A stretch of DNA of 55,671 nucleotides, from NCBI GenBank assembly GCA_017437905.1, contig JAFRWY010000055.1:1-55671 (forward strand). Direction: 5' to 3'. This document shows positions 25,415 to 35,318 of this stretch, piece by piece. A program made the translations under genes and the position numbers. Position 1 is the stretch's first letter; every line of letters begins with the position of its first letter. This DNA comes from Eubacterium sp. (GTDB lineage: Bacteria > Bacillota > Clostridia > Lachnospirales > Lachnospiraceae). Under the pieces are notes generated by a model that saw nothing but the letters and a program-made list of their open reading frames with translations, was not told the origin of the DNA and ran no database searches.

Positions 25415-27403
25415 TTAGAACTGTGCCTTCACTGCGTCGATCACGGCCTCGGTGGTGATTCCGAACTTCGGGAAGAGAAGGCCTGCCGGTGCGGACGCGC
25501 CGAATGTGGTCATGCCCACAACCTTACCGGTAAGTCCCACATATCTCTCCCATCCGAAGGTGGTGAGTGCTTCCACAGCCACACGCTTTGTTACGGCTGA
25601 CGGAAGAACCGCCTCCTTATACTCTGCGGACTGATCGTTGAAGAGATCCATACAGGGCATGCTGACAACCCGGGCATCGATACCCTCAGCCAGCAGCTTC
25701 TCGCGTGCTTCTACGGCCAGCTGCACCTCGGAACCGGTGGCGATAAGGATCGCATCCGGAGTCTCCTTCGTGCTGTTCTCCAGGATGTAACCGCCCTTCA
25801 GGGCTTCCTTGGAGGAGCCGGAAAGCTGCGGCAGATTCTGACGGGTAAGTACAAGAGCACACGGAGTGGTCTTGCTGGTTACGGCGTAGTACCATGCGGC
25901 AGCGGTCTCGGTCGCGTCTGCCGGACGGAATGCGTAGAAGTTCGGCATGGCACGGAACATCGCCAGCTGCTCGATAGGCTCGTGGGTCGGGCCGTCCTCG
26001 CCGACACCGATACTGTCGTGTGTCAGAACGTAGGTGAGGGGCACCTGCATCAGAGCGGACAGACGGGCCATGGGTTTTACATAGTCACTGAATACGAAGA
26101 AGGTGGATACGAAGGGGCGAAGACCACCGTGGAGCCAGATACCGTTTCCGATGGCTGCCATGGCCAGCTCACGTACACCGAAGTGCAGGTTGCTTCCTTC
26201 CGGAGTCTCCTTCGAGAAGTCGCCCAGATCCTTCATGTAGGTCTTGGTGGAAGGAGCCAGATCCGCAGCACCGCCGAAGAAGTTCGGGAGCTTATCCTTC
26301 ATGTAATTGATCAGCTTACCGGAGAGATTTCTGGTTGCTTCCGGAGCATCTGCCATGTTCCAGAAGGCCTCGTCATCATAGAGAACCTTTGCGCTGTCCT
26401 CGTCATGATACTGTGCCCAAAGCTCTGCCATTTCCGGGAAAGCCTTCTTATAGTCTTCGAAGAGTGCATTCCATGCATCCTCAACCTTTGCCTTTTCGGC
26501 AACGATCCCCGCGATATGATCGTAGATATCCTGCGGAACCGCGAAGGGAGTGGAATCCTCCCAGCCCAGGTTCTCGCGGAGGGCAGCCACATTGTCCACA
26601 CCCAGAGGCTCGCCGTGTGCGGAAGCCTTGCCTTCCTTGGCCGGGCAGCCTGCACCGATCTTCGTCTTGATCTCGATCATGGACGGACGGGTGGTGTCTG
26701 CCTTTGCCTCTTCGATCGCCGCCAGGATCGCATCCGGATCATTTCCGTCCTCTACACGCAGGGTCTGGAAGCCGAAGGATTCGAAACGCTTCTGTACATT
26801 CTCGCGGAATGCGATGTTGGTACCGCCCTCGATGGAAATGTCGTTGGAATCGTACAGCACAATCAGCTTGGAAAGACCGAGGGTTCCTGCCAGTGAGAAT
26901 GCCTCATAGGAGATGCCCTCCATCATGCAGCCGTCGCCGCCCAGAACGTAGGTGTAGTGATCCACTACCGGGTAGTTCTCTTTATTGAATACGGAAGCCA
27001 GGTGCTTCTCTGCCATAGCCATGCCCACAGCCATCGCCATACCCGCACCGAGAGGTCCGGTGGTTGCTTCAACGCCGACGGTGTGACGGTACTCCGGATG
27101 TCCCGGGGTGAGAGAGTCCAGCTGACGGAAATTCGCCAGATCCTCTGCGGTGAGTCCGTAGCCGAAGAGATGAAGCAGGGAGTACAGCAGCATGGAGCCG
27201 TGTCCTCCGGACAGGATGAACCGGTCACGGTTCTCCCATTTCGGATCCTTCGGATTGTGGTTCATCACCTTGCTCCAGAGCGTATAAGCTGTGGGAGCTG
27301 CGCCGAGCGGCAGGCCCGGATGTCCGGAATTTGCCTTCTGGATCGCATCTGCGGAGAGGATCCGGATCGCATTGATGGAACGGGTATCGATTGTGTTTGA
27401 CAT
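25415..27403 (-). CDS. tkt: Transketolase
   Basis: 662 residues, full length, with AAAGGA before the start. It transfers two-carbon units in the non-oxidative pentose phosphate pathway using thiamine diphosphate. Motifs include [15 protein letters not shown], the TPP-binding [13 protein letters not shown] plus [11 protein letters not shown], the pyrimidine-domain [14 protein letters not shown], and [16 protein letters not shown]. It is transcribed alone, divergent from the transglutaminase-like gene. A TATACT -10 box lies at 27513-27518 on this strand. Confidence 0.98.
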   Translation of the reverse strand: MSNTIDTRSINAIRILSADAIQKANSGHPGLPLGAAPTAYTLWSKVMNHNPKDPKWENRDRFILSGGHGSMLLYSLLHLFGYGLTAEDLANFRQLDSLTPGHPEYRHTVGVEATTGPLGAGMAMAVGMAMAEKHLASVFNKENYPVVDHYTYVLGGDGCMMEGISYEAFSLAGTLGLSKLIVLYDSNDISIEGGTNIAFRENVQKRFESFGFQTLRVEDGNDPDAILAAIEEAKADTTRPSMIEIKTKIGAGCPAKEGKASAHGEPLGVDNVAALRENLGWEDSTPFAVPQDIYDHIAGIVAEKAKVEDAWNALFEDYKKAFPEMAELWAQYHDEDSAKVLYDDEAFWNMADAPEATRNLSGKLINYMKDKLPNFFGGAADLAPSTKTYMKDLGDFSKETPEGSNLHFGVRELAMAAIGNGIWLHGGLRPFVSTFFVFSDYVKPMARLSALMQVPLTYVLTHDSIGVGEDGPTHEPIEQLAMFRAMPNFYAFRPADATETAAAWYYAVTSKTTPCALVLTRQNLPQLSGSSKEALKGGYILENSTKETPDAILIATGSEVQLAVEAREKLLAEGIDARVVSMPCMDLFNDQSAEYKEAVLPSAVTKRVAVEALTTFGWERYVGLTGKVVGMTTFGASAPAGLLFPKFGITTEAVIDAVKAQF

Positions 27404-27655
27404 GGCAGTATCCTTTCTGAATTCTGGATTATGGAACGGTTTTTGCCGGATCCGCCGCCTTCTTTGCGGCAGTTTTCCGAAACCGGTCCGGATGAGAGTG
27501 TCTCAGATAAACAGTATAGCATAAAGAAGCCGGCAAAAAAAGGGATAGTCTCATGTTTTTGGTGGTTTTTCTTCGAAAAAAAGGTTATAATGAAAGTTGC
27601 GGCTCTGATGCATTTCTATTCATGCGTTTCTATGGAAGGACCTGTCACAGATCAG

Positions 27656-28951
27656 ATGAAAACCGGGAAAAAGAAAAACAGAATACTCTTTACGGTTATC
27701 CTGTCCCTTCTGGCGCTTCTGCTGGGAGGTTTGATCACGGGAGGGATCCTTATGCTCCGGTTTGACGGAAATGTACGGTCCCAGGTGACCATCGAGACCG
27801 GCGGTTCGCTGCCGGGACTGTCGGATTTCCTGGAAGAGGACAGCAGTCTGGCCCGGCTGGAGACGGACCTTGGTACGATCGATACCCAAAGGCCCGGCGT
27901 ATATCCGGTGGAGATCGGCTGGGGACCCTTTACCAAGACCGCGACCCTCGCTGTCCGCGATACGGTCGCTCCCACGGGAGAGGCCGGGAATATAGACGGG
28001 AAGACGGGAGAGATCCGTACGGCGGAGGACTTTATCGTATGGTCGGAGGATGTGACCGAGGTGACGCCGCATTTTGTTGCAACTCCCGATTTTGAAACGG
28101 AAGGAACCAGGGAGGTGGAGCTCTTCCTGGAGGATGAGGGAGGAAACCGCACCTATCTTTCCGCGGAAATGACCCTCTACGACCCGGATATCCGGCCAAA
28201 GCTCTGCGGACTTGAGGATAAGACGATCTATACCGGTGAAAGTGTTGCATACCGCCCGGGCGTTACGGTTGAGGATGTCATGGATCCGGATGTGCAGTTT
28301 ACGATCGACAATTCCCGGGTGAACCTGGACCAGCCCGGAGATTATACGGTAATTTATACGGCCACCGACCGGTACGGCCGGACCGGCAGCGATACGATTC
28401 AGGTGCATGTAGTGGAACCCCCCGAGAACTATGCGGACATGCTGCAGGTGGAAGCACTGGCGGACCAGGTGCTTTCGGAGCTTTTGTATGACGGAATGAC
28501 GGATATCGAGAAGGCCTTCGCCATCTATGTCTGGGTAAGGAAGAATGTGCCCTGGAACGGTGCAAGGACCGTGCGTGACGAGGTGGAGGAAGCTTTGGAG
28601 GGTCTGCAGGGACATTCCGGTGACTGCTATACCCATATGGTTACCTGCAAGAAGCTTCTGGACAAGGCAGGCATCGAGAATATACAGATCGAGCGCTGGC
28701 CCGGACCCGGAAAGCATTACTGGCTGATGGTGAAGATCGATGGTGAATGGTACCACATGGATCCTTCTCCGATCTATACCCACCAGCATATCGGGTTCCT
28801 GGAAACGGACATCGAGGTGGAGCGGTTCTCCCTGACGGTCCGTCCGAATTATTATGCATATGATCACGATAAATACCCCGCGACCCCGCTCCAGAGCCCC
28901 GCAAGGGCTACTTATAAGAACGGGAACTACCTGTTGGAATATACGGAGTAG
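27656..28951 (+). CDS. Membrane-anchored transglutaminase-like protein
   Basis: 431 residues from ATG 27656. The frame is open further upstream, but TATAAT at 27584-27589 suggests transcription begins after the earlier ATGs. A basic N-terminus and one membrane helix (about 9-34) precede two or three Ig-like beta domains (about 50-250, including a bacterial Ig-like stretch RPGVTVEDVMDPDVQFTID). A C-terminal transglutaminase-core domain follows, with the expected triad: Cys in HSGDCYTHMV, His in GKHYWLMVK and Asp in WYHMDPSP. A cell-surface protease or crosslinker is inferred. Confidence 0.85.
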   Translation: MKTGKKKNRILFTVILSLLALLLGGLITGGILMLRFDGNVRSQVTIETGGSLPGLSDFLEEDSSLARLETDLGTIDTQRPGVYPVEIGWGPFTKTATLAVRDTVAPTGEAGNIDGKTGEIRTAEDFIVWSEDVTEVTPHFVATPDFETEGTREVELFLEDEGGNRTYLSAEMTLYDPDIRPKLCGLEDKTIYTGESVAYRPGVTVEDVMDPDVQFTIDNSRVNLDQPGDYTVIYTATDRYGRTGSDTIQVHVVEPPENYADMLQVEALADQVLSELLYDGMTDIEKAFAIYVWVRKNVPWNGARTVRDEVEEALEGLQGHSGDCYTHMVTCKKLLDKAGIENIQIERWPGPGKHYWLMVKIDGEWYHMDPSPIYTHQHIGFLETDIEVERFSLTVRPNYYAYDHDKYPATPLQSPARATYKNGNYLLEYTE

Positions 28952-28997
28952 GATCCCTCTTGCTCCGGCACGATGGAACTGAAGGCAGGAGTTTGCC

Positions 28998-30779
28998 ATG
29001 GCAGAGAAGAAGGAACAACTGAATAAAGAGAAAAAATCCTTCCGGATCAGTCTTGCGGCGCAGGTTGCCTTCTTCTTCCTCTTTGCGACCCTGGTCACGG
29101 GAATCACATCCTATTTTGCGCTGCGGTACATCACGGATCAGTCATTCCGTCAGGAGAAGCAGAAATACTCCCAGCAGATCGCGAATGATCTTTCCATGGA
29201 CCTGATGATGTATCCGTCCCTGAGTTATCTCTGGGATTACTGGATCGAAAATGCGGATCAGCTGGATGTGGAATACGATTTCACGGAAAAGACCATGGTG
29301 AAGGAGATGGAGCTGGGGATTCGTTATCCGGGATTTGTCTGTTCCGAAGCAACCGAGGCGGATATTGCCAAACTGTCGGATGCGGACAAGAAGGTCTTCG
29401 CGGAGGTTATGTACACCACTGTGATCGATGAATTCAATTCGCTGGCCATGATCCACGACGTGGATTATGTCTATGCCGTCGGAACAACGAAGGACTTCAG
29501 TGAGTGTGTTTTCATATTCAGCGGTGCGGATTCGTTCACGCCGAGAAGCAGTACTTACGGAGATGCTTATACCCTCGGGACCCGGCAGTCCATTCGGCCG
29601 GACCAGGCGAAAGCACTGGGGCAGGCACTGAAAGAGGAGAAAGCGCTTCTGGTCGATGACCAGTCTCTGGACAGCTACATTTATCAGGGCCCTTCGGGCG
29701 ACTGGTATTGCTATATCGGCGTAACATACCGGCTGGAAAAGCATCTGGAGGATGTAAAAAGTACCACGAGGGAAGGCGTCATCAACTTCATCATGATGCA
29801 GATCGCGCTTTCGGTGATCTGCCTGGTCCTCCTGTTCTTCTTTACGATCCGTCCGGTCCGGCGGATCCAGAAGCGGGTACGTGCCTATAAGATGACCAAG
29901 GAAAGTGATGTGATCCTCCGGCACCTGATCCGGATCCATTCCGGAAATGAGCTGGGTGAGCTGAAGGACGACATCTGCGAATGCGTGATGGAGATCGAGG
30001 ATTATATCAAAGAGATCCACGATATCACGACGGAACAGGAGAGGATCCGAACGGAGCTCTCCGTGGCTGCGAAGATCCAGTCGGATATGCTGCCGAAGAA
30101 CTTCCCGGACCGGAAGGAATTCGACCTTTATGCCACCATGACGCCGGCGAAGGAGGTAGGCGGAGACTTCTACGATTTCTTCCTTGTGGACGAAGATCAT
30201 CTGGCTCTTGTGATCGCCGATGTGTCCGGCAAGGGAGTTCCCGCGGCGTTGTTCATGGTGATCGCAAAAACCCTGATCCGGAACCGTACCATGATGGGCG
30301 GCGGACCGGCGGAGATCCTGGGAAGCGTGAACGATCAGCTCTGTGAGGGAAATGAGACCGGACTTTTCGTCACTGTATGGATGGGGATCCTGGAGATCTC
30401 CACCGGCAGGGGCGTTGCGGCAAATGCAGGGCATGAGCATCCGGTACTCCGGAGAAAGGGAGGAGCCTTTGAGATGGTGAAGTACCGTCATTCACCGGCG
30501 GTAGCCACCATGGAAGGGCTTAAGTTCCGGGAGCATGACTTTCAGCTGGAGCCGGGAGACCGCCTGTATGTATATACCGACGGGGTTCCGGAGGCAACGA
30601 ACCGGAACGAGGAGCTCTTCGGCGAGGAGCGAACACTGGCAGCGCTGAACAAAGCGCCGGAAGCCCCGCTGCCGGAGCTGCTGGCGGGTGTGAAGCAGGA
30701 GATCGACGGTTTTGCCGGCGATGCGGAGCAGTTTGACGATATCACCATGCTTGCATTGGATTATTACGGAAAGGAATAG
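28998..30779 (+). CDS. Membrane sensor SpoIIE-type protein phosphatase, first of two
   Basis: 593 residues. A membrane helix (about 20-42), an extracytoplasmic sensor region (about 45-260), a second helix (about 265-287) and a HAMP-like linker lead to a PP2C/SpoIIE phosphatase domain (about 350-593). Phosphatase motifs include AKEVGGDFYDFF and DVSGKGVPAALFM, and the late metal-binding aspartate is in FDDITML. Such proteins dephosphorylate anti-sigma-factor antagonists (partner-switching), but no such antagonist gene is nearby. It is followed 43 nt downstream by a paralogue, probably one transcript with the transglutaminase-like gene. Confidence 0.93.
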   Translation: MAEKKEQLNKEKKSFRISLAAQVAFFFLFATLVTGITSYFALRYITDQSFRQEKQKYSQQIANDLSMDLMMYPSLSYLWDYWIENADQLDVEYDFTEKTMVKEMELGIRYPGFVCSEATEADIAKLSDADKKVFAEVMYTTVIDEFNSLAMIHDVDYVYAVGTTKDFSECVFIFSGADSFTPRSSTYGDAYTLGTRQSIRPDQAKALGQALKEEKALLVDDQSLDSYIYQGPSGDWYCYIGVTYRLEKHLEDVKSTTREGVINFIMMQIALSVICLVLLFFFTIRPVRRIQKRVRAYKMTKESDVILRHLIRIHSGNELGELKDDICECVMEIEDYIKEIHDITTEQERIRTELSVAAKIQSDMLPKNFPDRKEFDLYATMTPAKEVGGDFYDFFLVDEDHLALVIADVSGKGVPAALFMVIAKTLIRNRTMMGGGPAEILGSVNDQLCEGNETGLFVTVWMGILEISTGRGVAANAGHEHPVLRRKGGAFEMVKYRHSPAVATMEGLKFREHDFQLEPGDRLYVYTDGVPEATNRNEELFGEERTLAALNKAPEAPLPELLAGVKQEIDGFAGDAEQFDDITMLALDYYGKE

Positions 30780-30821
30780 CGGGAAGCCTGCACCTTTTCG
30801 ATACCATTTTCAGGAGAATCT

Positions 30822-32690
30822 ATGGCGGAGACAACACAAAACAGAAGACTTATACCCCGGATTCCCCGGGTCAGTCTGATCACCCAGGTAGCGATCTTCT
30901 TCCTGGCAGGTCTCATGATCACGGGGTGGATCTCCTATGCCATTTTGAAACGTCAGTACAGGGAAACCGTAAGGGAACAGCAGGAGAAGCAGGCGGTCTA
31001 TGTCCTTACGGACGTGATCATGGATATTACCAGGCTGGATGCCTTTGACTGGCTGGTTCCGTATTGGTGGAAGCACTGCCATGAACTGGATGTGGACTAT
31101 ATTCCGAATTTTGTCAATGAGAATAATCCGACGAAGAAGAAGGCACAGGAACTGGGTGCAGACTATGCGGACGTCCGGCTGGAGCGGGTGAATGCCGACA
31201 CACTGGAGAAAATCTTCAATGAAGCGGACCAGAAGAAATTCGCGGAGATCTTCTATAACAGGATCAGCGTGAGCTTCGATAATGTGGTGCTGAATTACAA
31301 GATGAAGGATCTGACCATGATCGTAGTGGATCCGGAATACCGGGAAGCCACGGTCCTGTTCAGTGCAGACGATTATATAGAGGATCTGGGACAGGATCCG
31401 TCCACATGGACCCGCGCCCGCTATCTCGGAGATGTCTACACCGTGACGGAGGAGATGGGGGAGGTCATGGCAGCTTCCGTAGAGAGGGCCGAGCGGATGT
31501 CGTACGATGAAGATGCCGAATCAAACGATTATCTTCACATGGAGATGTCGGACGGCTGCGTATATTACTACGTACCGATCTTTGAGCTGGAAGGCGGATA
31601 CACAGCCTTTATTTATGAATCCTTTGATCAGGAATCCTATCTGGCGGAGATCCGGACGGATACCTGGCGGGGGGTCAGATTCCTGCTTCTGTTCCAGGTC
31701 ATTCTGACGGCGATCTGCCTGGTGCTGCTGATCATTTTCGTCCTCCGGCCGATCCGGAAGACCAGGATCGCGGTCCGGCAGTACACATCGGATAAGGAAT
31801 GCGAGACGGTTCTTGCCCAGCTGAAGAAGATCCGCACGCGAAATGAGATCGGTGAACTGAGGGATGACCTATCCGACATGTTCTCCGAAATGGATCATTA
31901 CATGAAGGAGATCCGGGAGAAGACGGCGGAGAAGGAGAGGATCAGCACGGAGCTTTCCGTAGCCACGAAGATCCAGGCGGATATGCTTCCGAAGAAATTC
32001 CCGGCCTTCCCGGACCGGAAGGAATTCGATGTATATGCCACCATGACGCCTGCGAAGGAAGTGGGCGGCGACTTCTATGATTTCTTCCTGATCGATGAGG
32101 ATCATCTGGCGCTGGTGATCGCGGACGTCTCCGGCAAGGGAGTGCCCGCAGCGCTGTTCATGGTCATCTCCCGGACACTGCTCCGGAACCGGGCCATGAT
32201 GGGCGGAACGCCTTCGGAGATCCTGGCGGATGTGAACCATCTGCTCAGTGAGGGAAATGCCACCGGTTACTTCGTTACGGTATGGATCGCCATCCTGGAG
32301 ATATCCACGGGAAAGGGCCTGGCGGCAAATGCGGGCCATGAGCATCCGGCCCTCCGAAAGAAGGACGGCAGCTTCGAGATGGTCAAATACCGGCATTCGC
32401 CGGCGGTTGCCACCATGGACGGGATCCCCTTCCGGGAACATGAATTCCGGCTGGAGCCGGGAGACCGGATCTATGTATACACCGACGGAGTCACGGAAGC
32501 CATAAATGAGAAGGAAGAGCTCTTCGGAGAGGACCGTCTGCTGGAGGCCCTGAACCGGAAGCCGGAATGTACCCCGGAGGAGCTGCTGCGGGGAGTCAAG
32601 GGAGGGATCGATTCCTTCGCGGGAGAAGCGGTCCAGTTCGATGATATCACTATGCTTGCCTTGGATTACACGGGGCCGGAGCGCCCTTGA
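30822..32690 (+). CDS. Membrane sensor SpoIIE-type protein phosphatase, second of two
   Basis: 622 residues, paralogue of the preceding gene. Its layout is the same: helix at about 22-43, sensor region (about 45-285), second helix (about 288-308), HAMP-like linker, SpoIIE domain from about 375. The phosphatase domains are very similar over about 220 residues, while the sensor regions have diverged. The pair probably reads two different signals. The stop overlaps the promoter of the next operon. Confidence 0.93.
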   Translation: MAETTQNRRLIPRIPRVSLITQVAIFFLAGLMITGWISYAILKRQYRETVREQQEKQAVYVLTDVIMDITRLDAFDWLVPYWWKHCHELDVDYIPNFVNENNPTKKKAQELGADYADVRLERVNADTLEKIFNEADQKKFAEIFYNRISVSFDNVVLNYKMKDLTMIVVDPEYREATVLFSADDYIEDLGQDPSTWTRARYLGDVYTVTEEMGEVMAASVERAERMSYDEDAESNDYLHMEMSDGCVYYYVPIFELEGGYTAFIYESFDQESYLAEIRTDTWRGVRFLLLFQVILTAICLVLLIIFVLRPIRKTRIAVRQYTSDKECETVLAQLKKIRTRNEIGELRDDLSDMFSEMDHYMKEIREKTAEKERISTELSVATKIQADMLPKKFPAFPDRKEFDVYATMTPAKEVGGDFYDFFLIDEDHLALVIADVSGKGVPAALFMVISRTLLRNRAMMGGTPSEILADVNHLLSEGNATGYFVTVWIAILEISTGKGLAANAGHEHPALRKKDGSFEMVKYRHSPAVATMDGIPFREHEFRLEPGDRIYVYTDGVTEAINEKEELFGEDRLLEALNRKPECTPEELLRGVKGGIDSFAGEAVQFDDITMLALDYTGPERP

Positions 32691-32715
32691 CAAGCAGGGC
32701 GTTTCAGCATAGAAT
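32687..32715 (+). promoter_or_regulatory. Promoter of the surface-glycan cluster
   Basis: A consensus TTGACA (32687-32692), a 17-nt spacer and TAGAAT (32710-32715), overlapping the stop codon of the phosphatase gene and 87 nt before neuB. Confidence 0.8.
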
Positions 32716-32759
32716 ATGTAGAAGGATTACGCACCGGGGGAGTACGGGAAGCGAATGTT

Positions 32760-32780
32760 ATTCTGAGCGAAGCGAAGAAT
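32760..32780. repeat. Dispersed palindromic element, inverted copy C
   Basis: ATTCT...AGAAT with the same GAGCGAAGCGAA core as copies A (16960) and B (21691), here in the 5' leader of the glycan cluster. Confidence 0.7.
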
Positions 32781-32801
32781 CTTAATTCAGGAGGAAATAT
32801 C

Positions 32802-33677
32802 ATGACAGAATACAAGAAGCCTTTTGTCATCGCCGAAGCAGGTTGCAATCACATGGGTCAGATGGAGATCGCAAAGGATCTGATCGAGACCGCAGCACAT
32901 TTCTGTAAGGCAGATGCGATCAAGTTCCAGAAGCGTTGCCCGAAGGAACTTCTGACACCGGAGCAATACAATGCACCGCATCCGAATCCTGCAAACTCCT
33001 ACGGTGATACATATGGTGCACACCGGGAATTCCTGGAATTCGACGTGGACCAGCACGCACAGCTGAAGAAATGGTGCGAGGACGCCGGCATCATCTATTC
33101 CACCTCCGTGTGGGATCTGACCAGTGCAAAGGAGATCACATCCCTGCATCCGAAGTTCATCAAGATCCCTTCGGCCTGCAATACGCACTTTGAGATGCTG
33201 CAGTGGCTCTGCGACAACTATGAAGGCGAGATCCAGCTGTCCTTCGGTATGACCACGAAGGAAGAAGAGGAAGAGGTGGTTCAGCTCTTTGAGAAGAACC
33301 AGAGAGCAAAGGATCTGATCCTTTACAACTGCACCTCCGGATATCCGGTACCCTTCAAGGACATCTGTCTGCTGGAGCTCAGCCGGATGAAGGAGCAGTA
33401 CGAGGGACGGGTGAAGGCCATCGGTTTCTCCGGACATCATCTGGGGATCGCGGTGGATGTGGCGGCCTACACACTGGGCGCCGAGTATATCGAGCGGCAC
33501 TACACACTGGACCGCACCTGGAAGGGAACCGATCATGCGGCATCCCTGGAACCGGACGGCATCCGGAAGCTGGTAAGAAATCTGAACGCCGTACACGAGG
33601 CACTGACCTACAAGTCGGAGGAGATCCTTCCGATCGAGCAGGTACAGAGAGACAAACTGAAATACAGGAAACACTGA
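32802..33677 (+). CDS. NeuB-family nonulosonate synthase lacking the SAF domain
   Basis: 291 residues with AGGAGG before the start. The TIM-barrel N-acetylneuraminate synthase domain is clear: VIAEAGCNHMG, DAIKFQK, STSVWDL, KIPSAC, GFSGHHLG and the HYTLDRTWKGTDHAASLEP segment. Family members condense phosphoenolpyruvate with a six-carbon sugar to make a nine-carbon acid. Canonical NeuB is about 340-350 residues with a C-terminal antifreeze-like SAF domain; the protein ends before it. With the fused NeuA-phosphatase downstream, a phosphorylated substrate (KDN-9-P or Neu5Ac-9-P route) is possible. The exact sugar is unknown. Confidence 0.88.
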   Translation: MTEYKKPFVIAEAGCNHMGQMEIAKDLIETAAHFCKADAIKFQKRCPKELLTPEQYNAPHPNPANSYGDTYGAHREFLEFDVDQHAQLKKWCEDAGIIYSTSVWDLTSAKEITSLHPKFIKIPSACNTHFEMLQWLCDNYEGEIQLSFGMTTKEEEEEVVQLFEKNQRAKDLILYNCTSGYPVPFKDICLLELSRMKEQYEGRVKAIGFSGHHLGIAVDVAAYTLGAEYIERHYTLDRTWKGTDHAASLEPDGIRKLVRNLNAVHEALTYKSEEILPIEQVQRDKLKYRKH

Positions 33678-33693
33678 GAATCGAATCGGATGT

Positions 33694-33728
33694 TGCCGGG
33701 GGATACCTTGCACAGGGATCTCCCGGCA
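33694..33728 (+). terminator. Hairpin after neuB, possible attenuator
   Basis: TGCCGGG (33694-33700) pairs with CCCGGCA (33722-33728), followed by a short T-run about 4 nt later. It may lower expression of the distal genes relative to neuB. Confidence 0.4.
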
Positions 33729-33794
33729 CCGTTTTAGTTATCGTACACCGCAGTATCCGCGGGAAATGTGCAGCAACATGGGAGGACCCGTGCT

Positions 33795-35282
33795 ATGGGG
33801 AAGTTGAAGAAGGCTGTCCGAAGAGTTGAGAAGTCCGTAAAAAGAAGGAGAGAGAACCATCTGATCCGGAAGGAGAAGGGACGGAAGGCGGAGGTAGCCA
33901 TCGCCGATCTTCTCTCCTGCAATTCGAAGAACGCGACCTTCCGCTATGATATCGTGGTGCGGTATCTGGCGGTATCCGAATATCAGAAGGGCTCGGACCG
34001 GGGCTTCGTGCTGTACCGGAAGATGCAGGACCGCCGTATGGGCGACGGCTTCTCGAAGGGCGCGGAGAAGCGGTTCAAGGCGCTGATCCGTTCCTACGAC
34101 GAGAAGGGCTATGACCGGGATTCCTACATCCTGGTGGACCGGAATCTGGGACTGATCGACGGCTCCCACCGGATGGCCATGGCGCTTTACTACGGATATA
34201 AGAACATCAACGTCCTGATCGTGGATTCGGACCATCCGGTGGAATATTCCATCGACTGGTTTATCGAGAACGGATTTACGGAGGACGAATGCAAATGGAT
34301 CGTGGAAACCGGCGAAACGCTGCTGCGGCAGGTGCAGGTTCCCTTCTCCTGTGTGATCTGGGCACCGGCGGCAGGTATGGCGGACCGGATCGTAAAGGAT
34401 CTTGGATTCTTCGGTACGGTCTCCAACGTGAAACGTTTCAGCTATCGTCCGGGTGAGTACCAGAATGTGGTACGGGCCATTTACGCGATCGATGATATCG
34501 AGCGCTGGAAGATCGAGAAGAAGCTGTCCTACATGAAGAATTACAAGCCCGAACTGGTGTCGGTGGATCTGACCATTCCGGATCCGGCCTACCGGATCAA
34601 GGGGGCTACGGGACTTCCGCTTTCCACTGTGGGAGAGAGGATCAAACGTGCGATCCGATCGAAATACAAAGCTGAGATCAAGGATTATTTCTTCGATATC
34701 ATCCTTCATATCGGAGACAACATGTACCAGAGTGAATACATGCGGGATGTTTTCGAGAACCGGATCGACATGGCCGGGATCACGGATATCCTGAACCGGT
34801 ACACCTATGCCTTTGTGAAGACCGAGGTTCCCTATATGCCGGAGGATTTCCCGAAGCATATCCCCGTGGGTAAGGATGCGGACATCCTCTGCCGGAAGGA
34901 AGATGCGGAGGCCATGATCCGGGAGGTGGAAGCGGTCTGCAGAAGCTATAAGGACTACACACTGGTGAAGATCCCCGAAGAGGCCGGTACACGGATCCGC
35001 ATGCAGTGGGGCAGGGTGCTGGTGTATCAGGTGGATATCTCCTATGGGGCAGAAGGCCTGGCGGACGCCTTTGTTCCGGATGCGCTGGCAGCCCGGAAGG
35101 ATGCGGGCGGATACTATATCCTGGATCCGAAGTATGAATATATCTACCGGATGCAGGCCTACAGAAAAAAGAAGACAAAACAGCACCATAAGGTGTATCT
35201 GAAGGAACATAAGAAGGATTATGATGCGGAGCTTGCAGGGCGTTACATCGACTGTACGCCGGAGCAGCTGCTGGAGTCGTGA
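33795..35282 (+). CDS. Unknown protein with ParB-like N-domain and nucleotidyltransferase-like C-domain
   Basis: 495 residues from ATG 33795 after GGGAGGA. The N-terminal basic coil is followed by a ParB-type core, ILVDRNLGLIDGSHRMAMAL, known from ParB and from NTP-dependent enzymes such as SerK-type kinases. The middle (about 265-340) has LHIGDNMYQSEYMRDVF. The C-terminal part (about 345-450) has GKDADILCRKEDAEAMIREV, reminiscent of nucleotidyltransferase folds. It lies between neuB and the flippase. I do not recognise a named family. A role in attaching or activating the glycan is suggested only by position. Confidence 0.7.
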   Translation: MGKLKKAVRRVEKSVKRRRENHLIRKEKGRKAEVAIADLLSCNSKNATFRYDIVVRYLAVSEYQKGSDRGFVLYRKMQDRRMGDGFSKGAEKRFKALIRSYDEKGYDRDSYILVDRNLGLIDGSHRMAMALYYGYKNINVLIVDSDHPVEYSIDWFIENGFTEDECKWIVETGETLLRQVQVPFSCVIWAPAAGMADRIVKDLGFFGTVSNVKRFSYRPGEYQNVVRAIYAIDDIERWKIEKKLSYMKNYKPELVSVDLTIPDPAYRIKGATGLPLSTVGERIKRAIRSKYKAEIKDYFFDIILHIGDNMYQSEYMRDVFENRIDMAGITDILNRYTYAFVKTEVPYMPEDFPKHIPVGKDADILCRKEDAEAMIREVEAVCRSYKDYTLVKIPEEAGTRIRMQWGRVLVYQVDISYGAEGLADAFVPDALAARKDAGGYYILDPKYEYIYRMQAYRKKKTKQHHKVYLKEHKKDYDAELAGRYIDCTPEQLLES

Positions 35283-35318
35283 CGGGAATTTGCGTCATGG
35301 ATCGAGGGAGGAATCTGC

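Noticed and set aside
27620-29107. 495-residue minus-strand frame opposite the transglutaminase-like gene
   Set aside because: Shadow of the plus-strand gene, with no recognisable motif and His/Arg-rich composition typical of antisense translation.
33738-35210. 490-residue minus-strand frame opposite the 33795 gene
   Set aside because: The plus frame has a ribosome site and domain-like motifs; the minus frame looks like a compositional shadow.
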